A stretch of 64,000 nucleotides of DNA, taken from an uncultured Alphaproteobacteria bacterium. Its GTDB lineage: Bacteria > Pseudomonadota > Alphaproteobacteria > RF32 > CAG-239. Of this stretch, positions 41,518 to 49,626 are shown piece after piece; position 1 is the first letter of the stretch, and every line of letters starts with the position of its first letter. The stretch is taken from positions 124,001-188,000 of the forward strand of contig CAKQRQ010000001.1 of the NCBI GenBank assembly GCA_934271465.1, in the 5' to 3' direction. The position numbers and the translations under genes were made by a program. The notes beneath the pieces were generated by a model. It had not been told where the DNA came from. It worked only from the letters and a program-made list of their open reading frames with translations, and made no database searches.

Positions 41518-41751
41518 TTAAGCATCGTCCGTTTCTTTCATGCGCTCATATCCGACATGTGCCAACCATTGTTTGATGGGTTCTGCTTTCGGACTAGGAA
41601 CAGATTGAACAATACGCAACATTGTTTCTGCTGTGGCGACATCTGTTTCTCGCATTTTTCCATCCGCAGCCAACATTTTCAACTGGTGACAATTTGTCAC
41701 CGGTTCATTTGCGCCCTCACTTCTCAAGCGCTCTGACAAATCGTTTTGCAT
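41518..41751 (-). pseudogene. fragment of BRO/DinD-like phage antirepressor
   Basis: 77 aa. NCHQLKMLAADGKMRETDVATAETMLRIVQSVPSPKAEPIKQWLAHVGYER is the well-known middle segment of BRO-N-type antirepressor or damage-inducible proteins (Q-L-K-..A-D-G-K...Q-S-I-P-S-P-K-A-E-P-F-K-x-W-L-A-x-V-G-Y-E-R). The BRO N-terminal strands and the C-terminal half are missing. Probably a remnant of a mobile element; it may still be translated. Confidence 0.7.
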
Positions 41752-41800
41752 AAATTAAAGCTCCAACGTTGAAATTTCTATTTACCGTTCTGTTGGGCTT

Positions 41801-42169
41801 TTACATCGTGCCGCCGGATTGGATAATATCATAATCGACGACTTTGCCAGATTTATCAAATCCGATAAACAGATTTGTTTCCTCAAAAGTATAATTATCT
41901 TGGAACCATGACATAACCCAGCCAATGAGCGGTATCATCCAATGGTATCTTCCGGCACCATATATTTTTCGATATTCATAATATTCCAAATTGTTTTTCT
42001 GAAACACAAGATTCGGCGTTCCGAATTTTTCCCTTGCGTCTGTTTTAGAAGAAACGCCGTCCATTTGGTTTTCTATCCTGATGCGGCTGTCTGCCAATTT
42101 TTTATTTCCGATAGTGGTGCTGCAAGATGTCAGAACGATCATCGCAATTACTAATAAGACTTTTTTCAT
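41801..42169 (-). CDS. SmpA/OmlA-like small lipoprotein
   Basis: 122 aa. Signal MKKVLLVIAMIVLTSC with lipidated Cys. Then a BLIP/SmpA-like arrangement: REKFGTPNLVFQKNNLEYYEYRKIYG and a final FIGFDKSGKVVDYDI strand pair. Hydrophobic insert WMIPLIGWVMSWF. Start at MKKVLL with AGGAG at good spacing; the longer frame overlaps the upstream gene. Confidence 0.75.
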   Translation of the reverse strand: MKKVLLVIAMIVLTSCSTTIGNKKLADSRIRIENQMDGVSSKTDAREKFGTPNLVFQKNNLEYYEYRKIYGAGRYHWMIPLIGWVMSWFQDNYTFEETNLFIGFDKSGKVVDYDIIQSGGTM

Positions 42170-42179
42170 CTGCGCTCTC

Positions 42180-42809
42180 CTATTGAACTTTTGCCAATCT
42201 GACAACAAAATTTTGGCCGAATTCTTTTTGCCAATCCATTTTCTGCTTATCTGAAATTTCATCAGATTTGTCCGTTATGCTGAAAGAATTCGCCTTAACA
42301 TGTCCGTCTGCTGAAACCTCATTATCCGTTTTTGTCAATGCAAAATGTCCGATATAGGTCACTTCCTGCGGGCGCACCGTAAATCTGATTTTGCTGTTGC
42401 CCTCATAATGTTCATCTGTTTCTACCACCGTGCGGACGACTTGGGTATTGCCATACTGTTCGGTCGTTGTATAGATATATTGCAAATAAAGGTTGGTTAC
42501 CTCGTATGCCCCTATCGGCAGCATCGCCGTATCATATTTGTTGCCGTCCAAGATGGTGCTCATATAAAAAACTTCATTTGTTTTTATATTTTTGAAAGCG
42601 ACAATATCGTTATAATTGACGCCAAAGAACCCATCATCGGACACATTGTCCGATAAAGAGGTAATGACCACTCCGCGGGCGCCGCTGTTAAACAATGCGG
42701 GACGAAACTGACGGCTGGCGCGCAACAGGTCGCTCTCATTCGGCGTTTGCGGAAACGCGCATCCCACCACAGTCAAGCAAACACTTAGAATTAAAAACAA
42801 TTTCCGCAT
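42180..42809 (-). CDS. putative lipoprotein, 209 aa
   Basis: Signal MRKLFLILSVCLTVVGC, lipidated Cys at 17. The rest is beta-rich (FYMSTILDGNKYDTAMLPIGAYEVTNLYLQYIY, KIRFTVRPQEVTYIGHFALTK), reminiscent of DUF2846-like carbohydrate or peptidoglycan-associated lipoproteins, but I cannot name the family. GGGAG precedes the ATG. Lies 10 bases before the SmpA-like gene and is likely co-transcribed with it. Confidence 0.75.
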   Translation of the reverse strand: MRKLFLILSVCLTVVGCAFPQTPNESDLLRASRQFRPALFNSGARGVVITSLSDNVSDDGFFGVNYNDIVAFKNIKTNEVFYMSTILDGNKYDTAMLPIGAYEVTNLYLQYIYTTTEQYGNTQVVRTVVETDEHYEGNSKIRFTVRPQEVTYIGHFALTKTDNEVSADGHVKANSFSITDKSDEISDKQKMDWQKEFGQNFVVRLAKVQ

Positions 42810-42937
42810 TATTCACTCCCTATCAAATTTGCGCCTTATAACGGCCGCTTAATTTATGATGTAGATTATAGTGAACTTTGAAAAAATGTAAAGAAATAAC
42901 TCCATAATAAACACAATGGAAACAAGTATTTTCGTGC

Positions 42938-44515
42938 TTATCTGTCCATTTGGCGGCGAAGGAGAATCAATTCCATACTGCTTTTGTTATCTCTCATCCG
43001 GCTAAATGACGGAGAAACCCTTGCCGTTGAGTCCTGTTGTGTTCGACCGGATAAAGATTTTAGATAGGCTGCCCGCTCTGTGCTGACACTTGGCTGCTTT
43101 TCGGCTTTGTCTGTATTTTTATTAACCGTTTTAGGCTGGGTAATCACAGGTTTGTCCAAATCAATGATTTTTTCATACTTAATTTCTGAAACTCGTTCAT
43201 CTTCCGACCATTCCGGATAGTTCTTTAAATGCTTTTTAGAGTTTTTATTCTTCTTAAACAAATCAACTACTTTCTTCACCGCCGGAATATTCCACCTGTC
43301 AACTTTGTCAACACATTGATTAACCGAACTTCTCTTTTCAAATTCCTTAATATAATTTTCCAAAGGCATTTTTTCTTTCGGATTGACATTTAACAAAGAA
43401 TAATAATCAACTCCGTTCACATTATAAGCTTTTTTCAATGCTGCTTGATAATTTACCTCATTTTCCGGTGTCTGCCCGCCACGCTGTTCCAACGCCCTAT
43501 TCAGCCCTATATTGATAACCTCTATTGACTCTTTGTGTTTGGAATTGGCCGAAGATGAAAGTATGATCTTTGCATGCTCTGTATACTCTTTCATACGAGT
43601 CAGATATTCTTGACGCTGCTCATCATCCAAATTGTTCACATTGTCAGCATTGAGCCCCTTAAGTGTTTTTTCTGAGTTCTCTTTTATGATGTTTGCTATG
43701 TATAAATGCTGCAGCAAATTGCCGTATTGTTCAAAACTCATATTATCTTTGAATGGAAATCCTTCCATTTTTTCTATAAAATCAAATTTATCCAAGCTTT
43801 CTTTTGTTTTCCAATTATTTGGAATTTCCGCATCTTTTTGCATATATTGTTTAAAATTGACGCCACCAATTGTATAGGCAATATCCAATTGTTTTTGATA
43901 TTCCGCATCGTTTCTTTTAAAATCCCTGTCTCCCTGATTCAGATACCCTTCTGCCATATTTATATGAATTTCGGAATACGCCTCGGCAAATTCTTTTGTC
44001 CACATTTCTTGTGTTCCGTTCATAATCAAAGACATATCTTTTTCAAAGTCTTTGGAATCAGAACTCAACGGATTAATCTCGCCTTTCTGCACAGCCTCTT
44101 TATAAAAGGAAAATTTTTTTCCACTTCTATCAAAAAGCTTAATATCTCCTGTCTGGATATATTTTTCCCTCAGATATACCAATTCTGCCATATTGGCAGA
44201 GATTTCATCCGCCATACATAATTTATAATATTGTTTCGGAGAAATATTAATGTTTTCAGACTTAAATCCTTTATCCGCATTGCTGCGATGCTTTTGCTCA
44301 TGATAGAGAATGGTTTCACGACTATCCTGCGCCTTATGGCGCAAAGTTTCGTTATCTTCATGATAATTCAGTGTTATTGTTCCGGTATCCGGCCTATAAT
44401 AGCCGCCTGAAGCAGTTTTAGCCCACTTGCCAACTCGAACTGTATCGACCTGATAGTCAATTTTTTTCGTTCGAAAGTTTTTTGTCTGCTTTTTAAGATC
44501 ATCAGCCAAAGACAT
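42938..44515 (-). CDS. large HExxH protein 1 (putative metallopeptidase/effector)
   Basis: 525 aa, no signal peptide. HEQKH zinc motif at about 72-76, followed 35-40 residues later by CMADEISANMAELVYLREKYIQTGDI, then EKDMSLIMNGTQEMW. The second half contains two related segments (YQKQLDIAYTIGGVNFKQYM and YQAALKKAYNVNGVDYYSLL). The last 47 residues (AAYLKSLSGRTQQDSTARVS..MELILLRRQMDR) and the first 25 (MSLADDLKKQ...) are almost identical to the paralog at 45027, while the middle is only moderately similar. AAGGAG precedes the ATG. Function unknown; conserved ends suggest a shared targeting or export signal. Confidence 0.75.
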   Translation of the reverse strand: MSLADDLKKQTKNFRTKKIDYQVDTVRVGKWAKTASGGYYRPDTGTITLNYHEDNETLRHKAQDSRETILYHEQKHRSNADKGFKSENINISPKQYYKLCMADEISANMAELVYLREKYIQTGDIKLFDRSGKKFSFYKEAVQKGEINPLSSDSKDFEKDMSLIMNGTQEMWTKEFAEAYSEIHINMAEGYLNQGDRDFKRNDAEYQKQLDIAYTIGGVNFKQYMQKDAEIPNNWKTKESLDKFDFIEKMEGFPFKDNMSFEQYGNLLQHLYIANIIKENSEKTLKGLNADNVNNLDDEQRQEYLTRMKEYTEHAKIILSSSANSKHKESIEVINIGLNRALEQRGGQTPENEVNYQAALKKAYNVNGVDYYSLLNVNPKEKMPLENYIKEFEKRSSVNQCVDKVDRWNIPAVKKVVDLFKKNKNSKKHLKNYPEWSEDERVSEIKYEKIIDLDKPVITQPKTVNKNTDKAEKQPSVSTERAAYLKSLSGRTQQDSTARVSPSFSRMRDNKSSMELILLRRQMDR

Positions 44516-44537
44516 CTTGTTTCTCCTTTGTCAAGGA

Positions 44538-44963
44538 TTATGCGCTTTCCATTACCGCCGCCGACTTAACCAACCAGGCTTTTCTCTCCAATATCAATTC
44601 ATTGATTTCCAAAACCTTTTCTGGCTCAACATTTAATTTTGCGGCAACTTTTTCAACAAAATTGACTTCCTCATCGCCTAATTCATCATCAACATGCGCT
44701 ATTGTTAACAACTCACGTATCAGCGCAAGAGCTTTGTGTCTGTCTTTAACGGTATTTGCAATCTCCGGAAGCAAAACATCTTCCCCCATCGGCGCATTGA
44801 TTGCCGCCATTTTGTTTCCTACACCATAAATTTCGACAATTTCGTGGATGCACTCGCGCTCGCGGTCATCAACGCGTCCATCTGCTTTTATCAAGAAAAT
44901 CAGCGCGCGGACAAATGTTATTTTTTCTTGTTCGCTCAATTGTTGTATATAATCGTCTGTCAT
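44538..44963 (-). CDS. TerB-like helical protein
   Basis: 141 aa. Tellurite-resistance TerB/DjlA-type domain: FVRALIFLIKADGRVDDRERECIHEIVEIYG and a second related half LIRELLTIAHVDDELGDEEVNFVEKVAAKLNV, each with the acidic A-D-G-x-(V/L)-x-x-x-E metal-type loop. The gene lies 22 bases upstream of HExxH protein 1 and downstream of HExxH protein 2, so it is likely part of the same operon and perhaps a partner or regulator of them. Confidence 0.85.
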   Translation of the reverse strand: MTDDYIQQLSEQEKITFVRALIFLIKADGRVDDRERECIHEIVEIYGVGNKMAAINAPMGEDVLLPEIANTVKDRHKALALIRELLTIAHVDDELGDEEVNFVEKVAAKLNVEPEKVLEINELILERKAWLVKSAAVMESA

Positions 44964-45026
44964 TTCAACACTCCTTAATGTGAATAATATATCATAAAAC
45001 CAGCATTGTTTATATTAGCGGTATGC

Positions 45027-46688
45027 TTATCTGCCCATTTGGCGGCGGAGAAGCATCAATTCCATACTGCTTTTGCTATCTCTCATCCGGCTAAATGACG
45101 GAGAAACCCTTGCCGTGGTGTCTTGTTGTGTTCGACCGGATAAAGATTTCAGATAAGCTGCTCTATCCAGATTTTCCGGCGTTGATGCTTCTTTTGAAGC
45201 TCTGAGCGCTTCATCAGCTGTTTTAAAATCGGTAGATTTAGAACGCCGCACCGCCTCAAACTTCCCCTGCCGGATTGGCCTGCCGGTAATCACAGGCTTA
45301 TCAAAATCAAGAATTTCTTCATATTGAACCTCTGAAACACGCTTATCCTTTGACCACTTCGGATAATTTTTCAGATAATCTTTTACAATATCTTTACCAT
45401 CATTTTCACCAACATCTTTAGAAAAGATCTCTGCCCACCAAGATACCTTATCTACATCATGTTTAGCAAAATCCATTATCGCTTCAAATGCTTTAACTTT
45501 TAAACTCTTTTCTATTGGCATTTTTTCTCTCGGATTGATATGTAGTAAAGAATAATGGTCAATTCCATTAATATTATAAATTTGCTTCAAAACCACCTGA
45601 TAATTTGCTTCATTTTCGCTTGGAATTGATGTCCTTTCTTTCTCCCCTCTTAGAGCAACATTCATCCCAAAATTAATGTTATCTTTCACACATTTGTCCC
45701 TTTTCAAAGCGCTGTTAGCTTGTTCCATTGATTTCTGAATTGTCTTAGTATATGCTTTACGCTGTTCCGAGCTCATAGCATCTATACTTTTAACATTCAT
45801 TTGAGCAAGATAACTATCAGATATTGCCTTAATATTAGAAGCTATATATAAATGCTGCAGTAAATTATTATATTGCTCAAAACTCATGTTATCTGTGAAT
45901 GGAAATTCCTTCAATTTTCTTAAATATTCAAGTCGAGAATAATCCCTTTCCATACTTTTATAGACAGGCATTTCCAGGCCTTTTGACCTGTATTGTTTAA
46001 AATTGACACCGCCGATTGTATAAGCAATATCCAGTTGCTTTTGATATTCCGACTCATTCTCTTTAAAATTTCCTGAACCATACTTCAAATACCATTCTGT
46101 CATATCAATATGGTCTGCAGAATATATCTTGGCAAATCTATTCATCCACATTTCTTGTGTTCCGTCCATAATTAAAGACATATCTTTCTCAAAGTCTTTG
46201 GGATCAGAACTCAACGGATCAATCTCGCCTTTCTGAACGGCCTCTTTATAAAAGGAAAATCTATTCCCATCTTTATCAAACAGATGAATATCTCCTGTTT
46301 TGATATATTCTTCTCTTAAATACACCAGTTCTGCCATATTGGCGGAAATTTCATTGGCCATACATAATTTATAATATTGTTCCGGAGAGACACTAATATT
46401 CTTAGACTGAAATCCTTTATCCGCATTGCTGCGGTGCTTTTGCTCATGATAAAGAATGACATCTTGGTCGTTTATTTCTTTTCTTATCCAAGGAAGTTTC
46501 TCTTCCAAATTACGCATCCATTTGCTACTTTCCCCATAATTTATTGTTATCGTCCCCTTATCCGGATGATAATAACCAAGTGGTGTAGCTAGAGTAAATT
46601 CATCATATCGAAGCGTATCGACCTGATAGTCAATTTTTTTCGTCCGAAAGTTTTTTGTCTGCTTTTTGAGATCATCTGCCAGAGACAT
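45027..46688 (-). CDS. large HExxH protein 2 (putative metallopeptidase/effector)
   Basis: 553 aa. HEQKH at about 81-85, CMANEISANMAELVYLREEYIKTGDIHLF after it, then EKDMSLIMDGTQEMW. Same internal segment pair (YQKQLDIAYTIGGVNFKQY, YQVVLKQIYNINGIDHYSLL). Termini nearly identical to HExxH protein 1 in DNA and protein; the central part and a C-terminal insertion (TGRPIRQGKFEAVRRSKSTD) differ. GGGGAG precedes the ATG; the upstream hydrolase-like gene stops 30 bases before it. Confidence 0.75.
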   Translation of the reverse strand: MSLADDLKKQTKNFRTKKIDYQVDTLRYDEFTLATPLGYYHPDKGTITINYGESSKWMRNLEEKLPWIRKEINDQDVILYHEQKHRSNADKGFQSKNISVSPEQYYKLCMANEISANMAELVYLREEYIKTGDIHLFDKDGNRFSFYKEAVQKGEIDPLSSDPKDFEKDMSLIMDGTQEMWMNRFAKIYSADHIDMTEWYLKYGSGNFKENESEYQKQLDIAYTIGGVNFKQYRSKGLEMPVYKSMERDYSRLEYLRKLKEFPFTDNMSFEQYNNLLQHLYIASNIKAISDSYLAQMNVKSIDAMSSEQRKAYTKTIQKSMEQANSALKRDKCVKDNINFGMNVALRGEKERTSIPSENEANYQVVLKQIYNINGIDHYSLLHINPREKMPIEKSLKVKAFEAIMDFAKHDVDKVSWWAEIFSKDVGENDGKDIVKDYLKNYPKWSKDKRVSEVQYEEILDFDKPVITGRPIRQGKFEAVRRSKSTDFKTADEALRASKEASTPENLDRAAYLKSLSGRTQQDTTARVSPSFSRMRDSKSSMELMLLRRQMGR

Positions 46689-46718
46689 CTTGTTTCTCCC
46701 CTATCAATGAGATTTCTT

Positions 46719-48635
46719 TTATTTTGACAACTGTTTGGCTCGAGCAGCTTTGAATCTGGCGGTAATGTTTTTTGAGATAATCTGCCACATCTCGGCACCG
46801 TTTTCTTTCAACTTATTAAACAATTTTTTCGCTTCGGCGTCTTGTCCGCAAACAATCTCTTTGACCGGCGGCAAAGTCTTTTCCTCAAGTGAATTTTTGA
46901 CGCCGTTTACAACGGCATTGCCCGCAAATTTCAACATTGCCTTTCCTTCCGGACTCAGCCCCTTTTGGTTGAGGTCATAGCCCAAAAAGTTGTGCTCCTC
47001 GACATCCTTTCCCATTGACGGCGTCAAGAAGAACTCGCCTCTTTTCTCCGGAAAATAGCTCATCAACACCGCATTATTTTGGGATAATGCATGCACTTCA
47101 TGTTCAAAACTGTTGAAATGCTCCACTTCAAAATCTTTTGCCGAAACAAATGAAATCATTGTCGACTTTGAAACCCCAAGCGGCGCATAAGGCGCATGCG
47201 CCACACACAACAATTCATGCTGAACTTTGGCACACTCTGCCGGAGAATAACCGATTTCGGCCATTTTCTGCTTCATTTTTTCTTCCAGCTTCAGCAAGGT
47301 ATACGCTCCGTGACAATGCGCGACCACCGTTAATTTTCGCATTTTGGCACAAGCCTCTTCCGTTGAGAGTCTCTGACCGTCTTTGTCACTGATGCGGTTC
47401 AAGAAAACCTTATCAAACAAATCGTCAATATAGCGCGGATTTAACGTATCCTCATTCATCGGCCTTTTTACTTTTATTTTGCGGTGCTTATCCTGCATCA
47501 GTTTGATGCGAGCCGGCCCATCTTGAAAGGTGACATTGCGGTCATCTATTTCCCCGAAATCATAAATTGCCGCATACAAACCGACCTTATCTTGAAGATT
47601 TTCGGTTTTTAATAATTTTTCGACTGGAGACAAATACCCATTTGCGCTTCTGTTCGAGTTTGTTGAATTTCCGCCCAAAATCAAAACAGCCGGTTCATCG
47701 GGTTTTATATCTTCAACAAGCTTAAACCCGTGCGGGTTGTCCGCTGTTTTTTCAACGCGCTGTCCGATAGATGAGCTCGAAATCAGTTCATCGACCTTTC
47801 CCATCTGACGATAGGCCGCCCTTTGGGAGCTCCGATTATTTACCGGATTTTTTAGCCCTTGCTCCAGTATTCCGTCTATTTCGGCTTTGTTGGGATAAGT
47901 GCTTCTTATTTTTCCCAAAGTATTATACGCTTCTTTTAACTGCCCTGGTGTTTGATTTGTTTTTTCGAGATTTTCGGCTATCAACCGCAAACATTGGGGA
48001 ATCTTTTCCGCATCGGCCGCCGCAACAGCGCCAAGATTCTGATACATTTTTGAATATTCAGATGTCTCCGGTCGATAGTGCACAAATTTATCCCATAATT
48101 CTGCTCTCAAAGCCGGCTTTTGGGCATATAATGTTCCATAATTTGCAAAAAACAGCTTTTGAATCGGCTCAGGAAATGAATTAATTTTTTTCATCATCTC
48201 CGGCAAAGCCTCGTCCGGTGCGGCTGATACAGCCGATACCATATTACTGACAGTCCTCATATTATTGTTAAATTCCTGAGGATCCAAGGAAAAACCTTTA
48301 TCTGCAAAATGATTAAACACAATTTCCGCACAGGCCGGATTTTTACAGATTATACCAGAATCCCTCTCAAACAAAATACCTTTTCCCTGCTTAACCAGTT
48401 TGTGGACAGCCTTGTTTATTTGGGGCTTTGTCATATTTGAGGTTATTTTGACAAAGGTTTTTGCAGCTGTGGGAAGCATATCAAGATTCAGCTCCTTTCC
48501 AGTCAACAGGGTATCAAAATCAGACAGCTGCTCGGCTGTTCGTTCCGGAGATTCTTCAGCCTGCTTACCCAATTTTTCAAACAACATGACGTATTCTTCA
48601 AAATTTAACGCCGAAACATCTTTAATACTTATCAT
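46719..48635 (-). CDS. alpha/beta-hydrolase-like protein with Cys nucleophile elbow
   Basis: 638 aa, no signal peptide. The first 270 residues are helical with no named domain. From about 300: AVLILGGNSTNSNRSANGYLSP (oxyanion-type strand), ..KLTVVAHCHGAYTLLKLEE, which sits where lipases have G-x-S-x-G but carries Cys between two His, followed by HELLCVAHAPYAPLG and a late EEHNFLGYDL that could give the catalytic His. The start has GGAAAG upstream. First gene of the 48.6-42.9 kb minus-strand set with the HExxH and TerB-like genes. Hydrolase activity is inferred. Confidence 0.6.
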   Translation of the reverse strand: MISIKDVSALNFEEYVMLFEKLGKQAEESPERTAEQLSDFDTLLTGKELNLDMLPTAAKTFVKITSNMTKPQINKAVHKLVKQGKGILFERDSGIICKNPACAEIVFNHFADKGFSLDPQEFNNNMRTVSNMVSAVSAAPDEALPEMMKKINSFPEPIQKLFFANYGTLYAQKPALRAELWDKFVHYRPETSEYSKMYQNLGAVAAADAEKIPQCLRLIAENLEKTNQTPGQLKEAYNTLGKIRSTYPNKAEIDGILEQGLKNPVNNRSSQRAAYRQMGKVDELISSSSIGQRVEKTADNPHGFKLVEDIKPDEPAVLILGGNSTNSNRSANGYLSPVEKLLKTENLQDKVGLYAAIYDFGEIDDRNVTFQDGPARIKLMQDKHRKIKVKRPMNEDTLNPRYIDDLFDKVFLNRISDKDGQRLSTEEACAKMRKLTVVAHCHGAYTLLKLEEKMKQKMAEIGYSPAECAKVQHELLCVAHAPYAPLGVSKSTMISFVSAKDFEVEHFNSFEHEVHALSQNNAVLMSYFPEKRGEFFLTPSMGKDVEEHNFLGYDLNQKGLSPEGKAMLKFAGNAVVNGVKNSLEEKTLPPVKEIVCGQDAEAKKLFNKLKENGAEMWQIISKNITARFKAARAKQLSK

Positions 48636-48724
48636 TTTTGTTGCTTTCCTGTTTATTTTTCTTTATTTTTAGCATAAAAACAGCCTTTAATCAAGGATTA
48701 TTGTTTTTTACGGAGAACCCGCCT

Positions 48725-49252
48725 GTGTTTTACAAAACAATTTATGCCTCGCCTGTCGGAGATTTGACCCTTGCCTCTGATGGAAGCAATATTATCGGCC
48801 TTTGGCTTGAGGGGCAAAAATATTTTCAAGATACTGTCTCGGGCAATTTGACACTCAAAAACGATTTGCCTGTTTTTCAGCAGGCCAAGCTTTGGCTTGA
48901 TGCTTATTTTGCAGGCCAACACCCTTTGATTTCGGCTCTTCCGCTGGCGCCTATCGGCAACGACTTTCGTCAGGCTGTTTGGAAAATTCTTTGCGAGATT
49001 CCTTATGGAGAAGTAACCACTTATGGCGCCATTGCCAAACAAATCTCCGCACAACGCGGCATTAAGGACATGTCGGCACAGGCTGTAGGCTGGGCGGTCG
49101 GTCATAATCCGATATCCATCATCATTCCATGCCACCGAGTTGTCGGCACAGACGGCAATCTGACCGGTTATGCCGGCGGAATTTCAAACAAAATCAAATT
49201 ATTGACCTTAGAAGGTGTGGATATGAGCTCGTTCTTTGAGCCCAAAGCCTAA
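48725..49252 (+). CDS. ogt: methylated-DNA-[protein]-cysteine S-methyltransferase
   Basis: 175 aa. Suicide repair of O6-methylguanine: FRQAVWKILCEIPYGEVTTYGAIAKQI, AQAVGWAVGHNPISIIIPCHRVVGTDGNLTGYAGG, with the acceptor Cys in PCHRV. Start is GTG 48725 (GGAG ten bases upstream); the longer frame overlaps the divergent gene at 48635. Confidence 0.96.
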   Translation: MFYKTIYASPVGDLTLASDGSNIIGLWLEGQKYFQDTVSGNLTLKNDLPVFQQAKLWLDAYFAGQHPLISALPLAPIGNDFRQAVWKILCEIPYGEVTTYGAIAKQISAQRGIKDMSAQAVGWAVGHNPISIIIPCHRVVGTDGNLTGYAGGISNKIKLLTLEGVDMSSFFEPKA

Positions 49253-49626
49253 CAAAAACGCTTTTTTGCCGCCTTTTGGGGCGATTCGCTCAAAAGAGCA
49301 CCTATTTGAATCCAAAAAAATTAAAAAAACGTTTAAAAAACAATGTCCAAACCAAGTTTTTGGACAAAAAGCCGCTTGCGCTTTCGGCAAAAATATGATA
49401 TAAATGATATTGCTACAATATTATCTTTATCTATTACTATCCAAATTATTTGAAATTTCAAAAAGAGTTTTTTAGAAACACAATAGCGTTTGTGTTTGTT
49501 TAATTCTTCTATTTCTTTTCATATTTTAATTTTGATGTTTTGGGATATTCCGGTAATTTGTTTGGCCGCGCCTATTTTTAACTAGCGTGTTAAAAAGAAA
49601 GTTAAAATTAAAAAATAAAAACAGTT
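49253..49626. other. AT-rich intergenic region before the repeat lipoprotein
   Basis: About 370 bases without a gene. Holds an inverted repeat GTCCAAA / TTTGGAC (49345-49365, 7-base loop) and, nearer the lipoprotein, TTTG, 19 bases, TAATTTG, reminiscent of the Bacteroidetes promoter (TTTG / TAnnTTTG). The last 40 bases before the ATG are A-rich and have no Shine-Dalgarno. Confidence 0.45.
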
